Position numbers and translations under genes: made by a program. Positions 50,964 to 59,186 of a stretch of 64,000 nt of DNA are shown here, one piece after another. The first letter of the stretch is position 1, and each line of letters begins with the position of its first letter. Origin of the DNA: Paucidesulfovibrio sp050251775 (GTDB lineage Bacteria; Desulfobacterota; Desulfovibrionia; Desulfovibrionales; Desulfovibrionaceae). The stretch is taken from NCBI GenBank assembly GCA_050251775.1, contig JBFWMD010000008.1:9008-73007 (forward strand), given 5' to 3'. The notes below the pieces were generated by a model. It did no database searches. It saw only the letters and a program-made list of their open reading frames with translations, and was not told the origin of the DNA.

Positions 50964-52146
50964 AATTCATACTCTCTTCCGCGCTGGAGCGCGTTGTTTC
51001 GCGGTTGTCCGCCGGGGATTGCCTTCGGCTCTGCGCGGCCCGCTCCGCATCCTGTCCGGGGCGTTTGGCCAGCTCGGCGCGCGTTCTGTCGAACCGGGCG
51101 TCCCACCAAGCGTCAAAGGGCGCCCCTTCCTGCCCGCGTCCATGCCACGCCGGGCCGAAGCGCACGTCCAGATCGAAGGTCCAAAAATTTTCACGGGCCA
51201 TGGGGCCCAGCTTGACCGCATCCTTGGGCGTGCAGAGCACATGGGCGCAGTGCCGATGTTCCGCGGTCTGTTCGATGAACTTCACGTCGGTCCGGGTGAA
51301 GGCGTGGTGGTCCGGATAGATGAGATGTTCGCGCGGGGCATGCCCCAGGTAGCGGGTGGCGGTATATTCCACCTGGGCCGGATCACCCACGCCCGTGACC
51401 AGCAAATAGGGCTGCTGGCTGAAATGAGGCCGCTGCTCGCCGCCCAGCACGCGGAGCAGTCCCAGCGGGACGATCTCAAAGCTGAACACTGATTTACCCA
51501 AACGGCTCAGCCGCCGCTCCAGCCGGGGCAGCAGCCCCTCGAAATTTTTCGGGGATGCCTTGATCAGGAAGGCATCCGCACGGGCCAGGGCAGAGCGACC
51601 CTCGCGCCAGCTCCCCGCGGGAATCACGCGGTTCCAGCCCTGGTCCAGGTCCGAGGGGCGCAGCAGGACCAGATTGATGTCGCGATGGACGCCCAGATGC
51701 TGGAAACCGTCGTCCAGGAGCACCACGCCGGGCCGCATTTGCTCCTGAGCCCAGCGCCCGCCCCGGCTGCGCACAGGATCGACCACAATGGCCGCGCCCG
51801 GATGGCGGCGGCAAAGCATCAAAGGCTCGTCCCCGGCCTCCTCGGCCAGGTTGCCGGGCCGCACCAGGTGCGGGTAGGCGGTCGGGCGAGCGCCATAGCC
51901 CCGGGTGAGCACCAGGGGGGCCAGACCGTTGCGCAGCGCCCAGTCCAGCAGCCAGTCCGTAAGCGGGGTCTTGCCCGTGCCGCCCCAGCCGATGTTGCCC
52001 ACACTGACCGTGAGCGCGCCGGCGCGCCAGGAGGAAAGCAGGCCCACGTCATAGGCGGCGCGGCGCAGGCGCATGGCCCCCGAATAGAGGAGCCCCAGAG
52101 GGGCCAGCAGCGGCTGAAGCGTATCTTGCAGGCGTTCGATGTTCAT
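50941..52146 (-). CDS. lpxK: Tetraacyldisaccharide 4'-kinase (lipid A synthesis)
   Basis: About 401 residues. LpxK phosphorylates the lipid A disaccharide at the 4' position at the inner membrane. The P-loop is VGNIGWGGTGKTP near residue 55, and VLLDDGFQHLGVHRD is the LpxK-specific catalytic segment. DHHAFTRTDV and LCTPKDAVKL near the C-terminus match the family. The tail after about residue 365 is a low-complexity charged extension. The ATG at 52146 (MNIERLQ) is preferred over a longer frame. Its presence shows an outer membrane with lipid A. Confidence 0.93.
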   Translation of the reverse strand: MNIERLQDTLQPLLAPLGLLYSGAMRLRRAAYDVGLLSSWRAGALTVSVGNIGWGGTGKTPLTDWLLDWALRNGLAPLVLTRGYGARPTAYPHLVRPGNLAEEAGDEPLMLCRRHPGAAIVVDPVRSRGGRWAQEQMRPGVVLLDDGFQHLGVHRDINLVLLRPSDLDQGWNRVIPAGSWREGRSALARADAFLIKASPKNFEGLLPRLERRLSRLGKSVFSFEIVPLGLLRVLGGEQRPHFSQQPYLLVTGVGDPAQVEYTATRYLGHAPREHLIYPDHHAFTRTDVKFIEQTAEHRHCAHVLCTPKDAVKLGPMARENFWTFDLDVRFGPAWHGRGQEGAPFDAWWDARFDRTRAELAKRPGQDAERAAQSRRQSPADNRETTRSSAEESMNFGQEEEK

Positions 52147-52266
52147 GGTTCGTATCCGTTGTATCCGCTCCGGCGTCCGGGGGAAACCTTTTCCTGGTGA
52201 ATTCCCGCAGCCGCCACGAAAAAGGGGGCCATCCGGCCCCCTTGTCATTCCGTTCGCCTGTGGCGG

Positions 52267-52968
52267 CTAGTCGCGGCTCACGCCCATGAAGCGGAGCAGG
52301 AACAGGAAGAGGTTGATGAAGTCCAGGTAGAGCTGGAGCGCGCCCATGATGGCCATCTTGCGCAGCGCGCCCACGTCGCCCGCCGGGGCGGTCTCACCCA
52401 TGATCTTCAGGCGCTGGGTGTCGTAGGCGGTCAGGCCCAGGAAGATGAACACGCCGATAATCGAGATCACGAAGCCCATGGTCCCGCTGTGCAGGAACAT
52501 GTTCACCACCGAGGCCAGCACGATGCCGATGAGGCCCATGAACAGAAGGCTGCCCCAGGAGGTCAGGTCCTTTTTGGTCAGCAGGCCGTAGAGGCTCATG
52601 GTTCCGAACATGCCCGCGGCCACGATGAAGGTGGCGGCCACGGATTGCTGGGTGTAGACCAGCAGGATCGGGGCCAGGGTCAGTCCGTTCAGGGCGCTGT
52701 AGCCCAGGAAGGAGCCGGTGGCCGTGCTCGGCGACATCTGCCGGATGCGCATGGACAGGAAAAAGACCAGGCCTAGTTCGGCCAGGATCAGGAAAATCAT
52801 CGCATTGACAGCAAAGGCGAGCAGCGGCTCAATGGTCACCGTGGCCCAGGCCACGCCTGCCGTGAGCAGCAGTCCGCCGCTCATCCAGGCGTACACGCCG
52901 CGCAGGAATTCGTTGACCACTTCCGCCCGGGGGCGGGAGGCGCTGGTGGGCATGCCGTACTGCATCAT
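52267..52968 (-). CDS. Bax inhibitor-1/YccA family membrane protein
   Basis: A 233-residue inner-membrane protein with seven hydrophobic segments. VNEFLRGVYAWMSGGLLLTAGVAW and FIFLGLTAYDTQRLK are BI-1 family blocks, the latter including the Asp of the proton/calcium-linked di-aspartyl sensor. Members leak Ca2+ or interact with FtsH. The role here is unknown. GGAGGAAT lies before tandem ATGs at 52968 and 52965. It is a single-gene unit. Confidence 0.92.
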   Translation of the reverse strand: MMQYGMPTSASRPRAEVVNEFLRGVYAWMSGGLLLTAGVAWATVTIEPLLAFAVNAMIFLILAELGLVFFLSMRIRQMSPSTATGSFLGYSALNGLTLAPILLVYTQQSVAATFIVAAGMFGTMSLYGLLTKKDLTSWGSLLFMGLIGIVLASVVNMFLHSGTMGFVISIIGVFIFLGLTAYDTQRLKIMGETAPAGDVGALRKMAIMGALQLYLDFINLFLFLLRFMGVSRD

Positions 52969-53205
52969 CGTCGTATTCCTCCTCGAAAGGGTGTCGTCAA
53001 GGTTGGGGCCAAGCTCTTCGCCCGGTCACAAAAAACCGTTTTCGCGTCCGGACGTTGTCTGGAGTTTAAAATCCCTGCACAAGTTCTTCGTCCTCCACGG
53101 GAAGACGGCATTTTGCGCTCGTTTTTCGTTTCGTCGTCAATCTTCGCAGGGTTAGAAGGTAAGTCCTTTATCAGACTCTGGCAAGAATAATCGGACAAGA
53201 ATAAC

Positions 53206-53220
53206 TAGGAATAATTCCTA
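53206..53220. promoter_or_regulatory. Palindromic operator upstream of rubrerythrin (PerR-like)
   Basis: TAGGAATAATTCCTA, a perfect 7-1-7 palindrome ending 5 bp before the -35 hexamer. Size, AT content and location before an oxidative-stress gene fit a PerR/Fur-family operator. The regulator identity is inference. Confidence 0.6.
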
Positions 53221-53225
53221 TTAGC

Positions 53226-53254
53226 TTGACAAACTCCGGGGAATGGTGTCTATT
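53226..53254 (+). promoter_or_regulatory. Promoter of the rubrerythrin gene
   Basis: TTGACA (53226-53231), 17 bp, TCTATT (53249-53254). The leader is about 67 nt and ends in AAAAAGGAG before ATG 53328. Confidence 0.68.
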
Positions 53255-53327
53255 GCCCTCAACGCAACGAAGCGAGTCGCAACCATTTCATTTATTTCAA
53301 TAAAAAAAGAATAAAAAAGGAGACCCC

Positions 53328-53822
53328 ATGAGCAAGACTCTTGAGAACCTCAAAGCCGCTTTCGCCGGTGAATCTCAGGCCAACCGGAAATATCTCGCCT
53401 ACGCCGCCAAGGCCGAACAGGAAGGTCTGCCCCAGGTGGCACGGCTCTTCCGAGCCGCCGCCGAGGCCGAAACCATCCACGCCCACGCGCATCTGCGGCT
53501 GATGAAAGGCATCGGAACCACCGCCGAGAACCTCAAGGATGCCGTGGCCGGAGAGAGCTACGAGTTCCAGACCATGTATCCCGAAATGATCAAGGACGCC
53601 CAGGCCGAGGACGAGCGCGCCGCGGAACGCTACTTCGGCTTTGCCAACGCCGCCGAGGAAGTCCACGCCAATCTCTATAAGGAAGCCGCTGAAAAACTGG
53701 GCGACCTGCCTGCCGGCGAGTATTACGTCTGTTCCGTCTGCGGGCACATCCACCTTGGCCAGCCCGAGGAAAAGTGTCCCATCTGCGGAGCCGCGCCCAA
53801 AGCCTACTTCCAGGTGGACTAG
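53328..53822 (+). CDS. rbr: Rubrerythrin
   Basis: A 164-residue cytoplasmic peroxidase. The N-terminal four-helix bundle binds a diiron site through Glu residues (AFAGESQANRKY, AEAETIHAHAH, AVAGESYEFQTMY, NAAEEVHANLY). The C-terminal rubredoxin-like domain binds one iron through VCSVCGHI and CPICGAA. It reduces H2O2 in anaerobes with electrons from rubredoxin or NADH-linked donors. Strong ribosome binding site, promoter, palindromic operator and terminator define a monocistronic stress-inducible unit. Confidence 0.95.
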   Translation: MSKTLENLKAAFAGESQANRKYLAYAAKAEQEGLPQVARLFRAAAEAETIHAHAHLRLMKGIGTTAENLKDAVAGESYEFQTMYPEMIKDAQAEDERAAERYFGFANAAEEVHANLYKEAAEKLGDLPAGEYYVCSVCGHIHLGQPEEKCPICGAAPKAYFQVD

Positions 53823-53851
53823 GCTTCCGCCCCCTCCAGCCCCGCTCCCCC

Positions 53852-53878
53852 AAGCCCCGGTCCGCCGGGGCTTTTTTT
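53852..53878 (+). terminator. Terminator of the rubrerythrin gene
   Basis: AAGCCCCGG (53852-53860), loop TCCG, CCGGGGCTT (53865-53873), followed by a T-run to 53878. Confidence 0.88.
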
Positions 53879-53970
53879 GCGCCGCACGGGTTGACGACAC
53901 GGAGCACATGCGACATCTTCCGGCTGATCATTTCCCGACCCGACATCGCACCCGAGACAAAGGACCGCGC

Positions 53971-54417
53971 ATGAGCTTTCTCGGCAACCTGATCTGGATC
54001 ATCTTCGGCGGATTGTTCATGGCACTGGGCTGGCTGCTTTCCGGCCTGCTCATGTGCCTGATCATCATCGGCATTCCCTGGGCCGGCTCCTGCTTCACCC
54101 TGGCCCAGTTCTCCCTGGCCCCGTTCGGCAAAACCATTGTGCTGCGTAGCGACCTGACCGGCAAGGAGGACCTGGGAACCGGGGATCTCGGCCTTGTGGG
54201 CAACGTGGTCTGGTTTGTTTTCGCGGGCCTCTGGCTGGCCATCGGACATGTGGTCGCGGCCCTGGCCACGGCCCTGACCATCATCGGTATCCCTTTTGCG
54301 TGGCAGCACATCAAGCTCGCCCGCGTGGCCCTCGCGCCCATCGGCAAGACCGTGGTCACCACGCGCGAGGCCCGGCTGCTCTCCGAAAAACTCGGGCGGC
54401 CCGTGAGCCTGATCTAG
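53971..54417 (+). CDS. YccF domain membrane protein
   Basis: A 148-residue inner-membrane protein containing two YccF repeats. Each repeat has membrane helices and the pattern IIIGIPWAGSCFTLAQFSLAPFGK or IIGIPFAWQHIKLARVALAPIGK. Function is unknown in all members. AAAGGA lies 6 nt before the ATG at 53971. Upstream frame extensions belong to the rubrerythrin region and are rejected. It converges on the antiporter gene with a shared terminator. Confidence 0.88.
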   Translation: MSFLGNLIWIIFGGLFMALGWLLSGLLMCLIIIGIPWAGSCFTLAQFSLAPFGKTIVLRSDLTGKEDLGTGDLGLVGNVVWFVFAGLWLAIGHVVAALATALTIIGIPFAWQHIKLARVALAPIGKTVVTTREARLLSEKLGRPVSLI

Positions 54418-54442
54418 ACGCTGACAAGATAAGCCACGAAAA

Positions 54443-54472
54443 AAAAGGGAGGGCCGTGCGGTCCTCCCTTTT
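54443..54472. terminator. Bidirectional terminator between convergent genes
   Basis: A-run plus GGGAGG (54447-54452) pairs with CCTCCC (54463-54468) plus T-run, with inner pairs GCC/GGT and loop GTGC. T-tracts result on both strands. Confidence 0.82.
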
Positions 54473-54493
54473 CTTTTTGCGACGTTCCGCGCC

Positions 54494-55417
54494 TCAGCCC
54501 AAAAAGTCCCGGCCCCAGCGCAGCAGGTTGACCCCCACAAGCAGCGCGCCCTCCCAGCGGCTCACGCGCCAGCCCGTGCGGACCATGACAAGCACCAGGA
54601 AGACCATGCCCACCAGGACCATCAGGCCGGGCAAGGCGTGGGGCGAGACATTCAGGGGCCGCAGCAGGCAGGTCAGGCCGAGCACGCCCGCAAAGTTGAA
54701 AAAATCCGAACCGATGAGGTTGCCCAGGAGCATGTCGTTGCGGCCCTTGGCCGATGCGGCCAGGCAGGTGACCAGCTCGGGCAGGGAGGTCCCGGCGGCC
54801 ACGATGGTCACCCCGATGACCCAGGAACTGACACCCAGGGAGGTGGCGATGCTGGTGGCGGACTCGACCATGAATTCGCCGCCCAGGGACACGGCCGCAA
54901 AACCGGCCAGGAGCAGCGGATAGTCCCACCAGCGAGCCGTGCGGATCTGCTCGTCCTCCTCCACCACCAGGGTGCTGCCCCGGAAAAAAAGATAGAGCAG
55001 GTAGACCGCGAGGATGGAAAGCAGGACGATGCCTGCGAGGTGTCCCAGATTGCCGCTCAGAGCCAGGACCAGGATCAGCGCCGTGGTGCAGAGCAGCAGC
55101 CCGCCATCGCGCCAGAGAATGGTCGAATTGGTCGGGATCGGCTTGATCAGGGCCATGAAGCCAAGGATAAAGCCGAGGTTGAAGATGTTCGAACCGACCA
55201 CGTTGGAGAGGGAGATGTCCTCCAGGCCCTTGAACGCGGCCGTGGCCGTGACCAGAAATTCCGGGGCGGACGTGCCCATGGCCACGATGGTCAGGCCGAT
55301 GACCAGTTCCGAGACCTTGAAGGTCCGGGCAATGGCCGAGGCCGAGTTCACGATCCAGTTCGCTCCGGCCCAGAGCAGGCCCGCGGCGATGAAGAAAAAG
55401 ATGATGTCGTGCAGCAT
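54494..55417 (-). CDS. Calcium/sodium antiporter (CaCA family, YrbG type)
   Basis: A 307-residue protein with ten hydrophobic segments. The two inverted alpha repeats that form the ion site are visible: MGTSAPEFLVTATAA and AAGTSLPELVTCLAA, each with the key acidic residue after P. A short acidic cytoplasmic loop (VVEEDEQIRTARW) separates the halves. It would extrude Ca2+ in exchange for Na+ or H+. It is 30 bp downstream of the PP-loop gene on the same strand. Confidence 0.92.
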   Translation of the reverse strand: MLHDIIFFFIAAGLLWAGANWIVNSASAIARTFKVSELVIGLTIVAMGTSAPEFLVTATAAFKGLEDISLSNVVGSNIFNLGFILGFMALIKPIPTNSTILWRDGGLLLCTTALILVLALSGNLGHLAGIVLLSILAVYLLYLFFRGSTLVVEEDEQIRTARWWDYPLLLAGFAAVSLGGEFMVESATSIATSLGVSSWVIGVTIVAAGTSLPELVTCLAASAKGRNDMLLGNLIGSDFFNFAGVLGLTCLLRPLNVSPHALPGLMVLVGMVFLVLVMVRTGWRVSRWEGALLVGVNLLRWGRDFLG

Positions 55418-55447
55418 ATGTTTTGTGATTATGCCCGAGATTGATTG

Positions 55448-56512
55448 CTAGGACAACGTATTCCGGGCCTCGGCCCGTTCCACTTTCCATTCCTTGAGGC
55501 CGTCCATGTCCGGCTCGGCCCAGCCCAGCGGGGTTTCGCGGCAGGGCGTGACCACGATCTCGCGCTGGATCTCCCCGCGCGAGACAGACACGCGCACCGG
55601 ACCGCCCGAGGCCACGGCCTTCGGCGAATAGGAGGCCACGAGGGACGCGGCTTCGCGCACCGTGTCCGGACTCCAGGCCCGGCCCGGCATGGGGCGGCCC
55701 AGAGCGAACGGACCCGGAAAATCGAGCACATACAGAGCGTAGTCCGCAGGCGCGACCAACTCGCGCAAGCGGGTGTTGTTGTCCTGGTTGCGGCCCACGG
55801 CCAGCCAGTGCTCCCCGGCCCAGAGCTGGCGACCCTGGTTGGAGACCAGAAAATCGGACAGCCCCGGAGCGGGATGGTTCCGGAGAATCTGGTAGAATCG
55901 CCCTGCGGATTCGCACTCGGTCAGCAGGCAGCCGCCGCCCGGCGTGGGCAGTTCCTTGAAACCGTAAGTTCCGCGCGCCATGGCCATCTGCCGCTTGCGG
56001 CCCCGGCCCCCCATGTCCAGCAGGCCCTCGCGGTTCACGAGGCCGCTCTCCTCCATGGGCGTGGGGTCGAGCTTGCGGGCGCTGAGCGGCCGCAGCAGCA
56101 CGTCCTTCACGTCCGCGGCGTTGCGGATCAGGTTCAGGGTGTCGCGCCGCTGGGACATGGGCCGCTGGCCCACGACCTCGCCGGAGATGAGAAATTTCGC
56201 GCCGTATTCGGCCAGCAGGGTGCGGGCGTGGGAGAGCATCAGAATCTTGCAATCGATGCAGGGGTTGATCAGCTTGCCGTAGCCGTTGGCCGGATGGGTG
56301 AGCATTTCCACGTAGGCCTCGGAGATGTCCACAGGCACGATCTCCACACCGTAGAGCCGGCTCCAGCGCGCCAGTTTGTCGAGTTTTCCGAAAAAAGGCG
56401 AAATGTAATGCAGGCCCAGGACCGAAAGGCCCTGATCCTGCACCACCTTGCAGGCCAGGATGGAATCCAGCCCGCCGGAAAAAAGAGCCAGGGCGTCGTA
56501 TTGCTTGTTCAT
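55448..56512 (-). CDS. PP-loop ATPase, tRNA thiolation-like
   Basis: A 354-residue protein. The PP-loop SGGLDS at residues 12-17 binds ATP. A CxxC pair (NPCIDCK, near residue 84) and a later Cys in GGGCLLTE (near 198) resemble the active cysteines of MnmA/ThiI-type tRNA 2- or 4-thiouridine synthases. The C-terminal 90 residues contain a domain that could bind RNA. It is not a canonical MnmA, since the order and spacing differ. The substrate is unknown, and a tRNA sulfur transferase is the best guess. Confidence 0.72.
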   Translation of the reverse strand: MNKQYDALALFSGGLDSILACKVVQDQGLSVLGLHYISPFFGKLDKLARWSRLYGVEIVPVDISEAYVEMLTHPANGYGKLINPCIDCKILMLSHARTLLAEYGAKFLISGEVVGQRPMSQRRDTLNLIRNAADVKDVLLRPLSARKLDPTPMEESGLVNREGLLDMGGRGRKRQMAMARGTYGFKELPTPGGGCLLTECESAGRFYQILRNHPAPGLSDFLVSNQGRQLWAGEHWLAVGRNQDNNTRLRELVAPADYALYVLDFPGPFALGRPMPGRAWSPDTVREAASLVASYSPKAVASGGPVRVSVSRGEIQREIVVTPCRETPLGWAEPDMDGLKEWKVERAEARNTLS

Positions 56513-56569
56513 GGCCGGGGTCTCATACGTGAGCCGCGCCCGGAGCGCAAGTTTCGCTCCTTTCGGGCC

Positions 56570-57808
56570 TCAGCTCCGCAGCGGGGAGATTTCGCGGGGG
56601 GAGATTTGCAATTGTCCCGGCGGGATGACCTCTTGCACCCGAAGGGCGGAAGCGCCGGAGCCCGGGAGGTTCACCCGCTCGGACCGTACGGGCCGCAGAT
56701 GCGGATCAAAGGCCACATTGACCAGCGGCCCCAGGGGGTTTTCCGGGTCGTGCAGCCAGACCATGCCCACGCGGCCGTCCGAAAGGCGGACCATTGTGCC
56801 GAGCGGATACACGCCCACGAAACGGACGAAGTGTTCCAGCTCCTCGGCGGCATGCACGGTTCCTCGTCCGGCGTAAAGCAGAGTCACGGCGCGCGCCGGG
56901 GATTCGGACCACGGGTCGCTGCCGGGCCGCGCCAGCTGATCGAACTGGTCCGCCAGAGCCAGTACCCGGCCGGACAGGCTGCGTTGCGTCCCGGCGATCC
57001 GCGCCGGGTAGCCTTTGCCGTCGTGCTGTTCATGGTGCTCGCGCACGGCCCGGAGCACGCTCTCGGGCACGCCGCCCTGGCGTTGTAAAAGGGCCTCGCC
57101 CTCTTCGGGATGGCGGGCAAAAAGGGCGTGTTCGCCGGGCGTCAGTCCGTGATGCCGCATGGTCAACTCCATGGACAGCCGGGTCTGGCCGAGGTCATGC
57201 AGCAGCCCGGCCAGGGCGATGCGGGACACGAACTCGCGCTCCAGGCCGAGGGAGAGGCCAAAAGCCGCAGCCAGCAGGGAGACGTTCACGGAATGGACAT
57301 GCAGCCGTGCGCCGCCTTCCTGGAGCCGCGCGGCCCAGAGCGAGGCCGTGGCATTGACGCGCACGCCGTCCAGCAGCGCGTCCACGGCGTTACTGGCCGC
57401 GTACAGATCCAGAGGGCGACCCTGGGCCGCCTGGGCAAAAAGTTGGCGGGCCACCTGGAGCGTCTCGGCGTACAGCGCCCGCGCGGTTTCAATTTCCGCT
57501 GGAAGCCGGAGTCCCTCGGGATCCCCGTCGCTGAAGCTCGCCACAGCGGTCCGCTCGGGCAGGCGTTCCAGTTCCCGGTCCAGATCAGCGGAACCTCGGC
57601 CCGGCCCCCGGTCCAAAAGGGCTGAGCGCAGGTCCACAAAAACCTCGCGGTAGCCCTGGCGAGCAATGTTCAAGACCTCGTCCACGGAACGCACGTAGCC
57701 CTCCACGGCATAGACGCGCTGGGCCTCCAGCAGCGGACTGGACGGCCTGCCCGCCACGTGCATTCCGGGCTTGAGATCCCGGATGGAAATCCTTCGAATC
57801 AAAGGCAT
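56570..57808 (-). CDS. HD-GYP domain protein (putative c-di-GMP phosphodiesterase)
   Basis: A 412-residue protein. An N-terminal DUF3391-like domain (SIRDLKPGMHVAGRP) precedes the HD-GYP domain. The HD motif is LLHDLGQ, with Gln where HDIGK has Lys, and the GYP motif is EHHEQHDGKGYP. A C-terminal beta-domain (LGTMVRLSDGRVGMV) follows. Active members hydrolyse c-di-GMP. The changed residue may affect activity. The promoter lies in the divergent interval with recA. Confidence 0.86.
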   Translation of the reverse strand: MPLIRRISIRDLKPGMHVAGRPSSPLLEAQRVYAVEGYVRSVDEVLNIARQGYREVFVDLRSALLDRGPGRGSADLDRELERLPERTAVASFSDGDPEGLRLPAEIETARALYAETLQVARQLFAQAAQGRPLDLYAASNAVDALLDGVRVNATASLWAARLQEGGARLHVHSVNVSLLAAAFGLSLGLEREFVSRIALAGLLHDLGQTRLSMELTMRHHGLTPGEHALFARHPEEGEALLQRQGGVPESVLRAVREHHEQHDGKGYPARIAGTQRSLSGRVLALADQFDQLARPGSDPWSESPARAVTLLYAGRGTVHAAEELEHFVRFVGVYPLGTMVRLSDGRVGMVWLHDPENPLGPLVNVAFDPHLRPVRSERVNLPGSGASALRVQEVIPPGQLQISPREISPLRS

Positions 57809-57862
57809 CTTCCTTGCGGGCCGGGTGGCCTCCCTTGAAAAAACTTGAATTTAACTCTTGAT

Positions 57863-57891
57863 CATATACATATATGCCACCCTGTTGTCGA
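57863..57891 (-). promoter_or_regulatory. Promoter of the HD-GYP gene
   Basis: On the - strand: TCGACA (57891-57886), 17 bp, TATATG (57868-57863). Confidence 0.6.
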
Positions 57892-57942
57892 GTAGAATTT
57901 CCAGACGGGCCCGCACGCCCGGGATTGGGCCGTTGTCGGCAG

Positions 57943-57971
57943 TTGCCGCTGGCCTTCCGATCTGCTATCCC
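57943..57971 (+). promoter_or_regulatory. Putative recA promoter
   Basis: TTGCCG (57943-57948), 17 bp, TATCCC (57966-57971). Both hexamers are weak matches, and no clear SOS box was seen. Confidence 0.35.
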
Positions 57972-58008
57972 TCGACTGCCCAACAATCGAACGTACCGGA
58001 GGAGAGGA

Positions 58009-59097
58009 ATGGCCGCCAAGAAACCGAATCCCGAAGAGCTTCGCAAGGAGGCCCTGGGAACCGCCATAACCACCATCGAGCGCAAATTCGGCAAAGGCTC
58101 GATCATGCGCATGGACGAGGATGCCCACCAGGCCATCCCGGTCATCCCAACGGGCTCCATCGCCCTGGACATCGCCCTGGGCGTGGGTGGCGTCCCGCGC
58201 GGGCGCGTGTCCGAAATCTATGGCCCGGAATCATCGGGCAAGACCACCCTGGCCCTGCACCTCATCGCCGAGGCGCAGAAACAGGGCGGAACCGCCGCTT
58301 TCGTGGACGCCGAGCATGCCCTGGACATCAGCTACGCCCGACGGCTCGGCGTGAAGACCGACGAATTGCTCATTTCCCAGCCCGACTACGGCGAACAGGC
58401 CCTGGAGATCGCCGATCTGCTCGTGCGCTCCGGCGCGGTGGACGTGGTGGTCATCGACTCCGTGGCCGCGCTGATCCCCCAGGCCGAACTGGAAGGCAAC
58501 ATGGGCGAGACCCAGGTGGGCGGACAGGCCCGGCTCATGTCTCACGCCCTGCGCAAACTCACCGGAACCATCCACAAGTCGCGCACCGTGGTCCTGTTCA
58601 TCAACCAGATCCGCATGAAGATCGGCATGACCGGCTACGGCAACCCCGAAACCACCTCCGGCGGCAACGCACTGAAGTTCTACGCCTCCGTGCGCATGGA
58701 CATCCGCCGCATCCAAACCCTCAAGGACAAGGACGAGGTCTTCGGCATCCGCGCACGGGTCAAGGTGGTCAAGAACAAGGTGGCTCCGCCCTTCCGCGAG
58801 GCTCTCTTCGACGTGCTCTACGGCACGGGCATCTCCCACGAGGGCGAGCTGCTCGACATGGGCGTGGAAGCGGGCATCGTGGACAAGTCCGGCGCCTGGT
58901 TCGCCTTTGGCAGCGAGCGCCTCGGCCAGGGCAAGGAAAACGTGCGCCAGTACCTCCAGGAAAATCCCGATCTCGCCGCACAGATCCGCGAAAAGCTCAA
59001 GGAGCATCTGGGCGTCAACGGTCTGCCGCCGGCCAAGGCTGCGGCTGCGGACGGGGACGACGCCGAGTCGGAAAACCCCGGCGATTTCGACGAATAA
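58009..59097 (+). CDS. recA: Recombinase RecA
   Basis: A 362-residue RecA: strand-exchange protein in homologous recombination and SOS co-protease. Walker A is GPESSGKTT near residue 72, Walker B VVVIDSVAAL, loop L1 EGNMGETQVGGQARLMS and loop L2 NQIRMKIGMTGYGNPETTSGG. The C-terminal tail is acidic. GGAGGAGAGGA lies before the ATG. Upstream in-frame extension is non-coding. It is followed 89 bp later by alaS on the same strand, an order known in Desulfovibrio. Confidence 0.97.
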   Translation: MAAKKPNPEELRKEALGTAITTIERKFGKGSIMRMDEDAHQAIPVIPTGSIALDIALGVGGVPRGRVSEIYGPESSGKTTLALHLIAEAQKQGGTAAFVDAEHALDISYARRLGVKTDELLISQPDYGEQALEIADLLVRSGAVDVVVIDSVAALIPQAELEGNMGETQVGGQARLMSHALRKLTGTIHKSRTVVLFINQIRMKIGMTGYGNPETTSGGNALKFYASVRMDIRRIQTLKDKDEVFGIRARVKVVKNKVAPPFREALFDVLYGTGISHEGELLDMGVEAGIVDKSGAWFAFGSERLGQGKENVRQYLQENPDLAAQIREKLKEHLGVNGLPPAKAAAADGDDAESENPGDFDE

Positions 59098-59186
59098 CAA
59101 GCCATTTCAACCCGACGAAGGGCACGGCCGCGCGCAATGTGGCCGCGTTTTTTCGACTCTTCCATTTCGTGGAGCAACGAGAACAT

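Noticed and set aside
57840..58008. Possible LexA/SOS box upstream of recA
   Set aside because: An AT-rich near-palindrome (CATATACATATATG) is present but overlaps the HD-GYP promoter and does not match an SOS box I can defend for this group.
57858..59186. Open frame extending alaS upstream through recA
   Set aside because: The AlaS family begins at MNAAEIREKF (59187). The upstream part is a shadow of recA in another phase.
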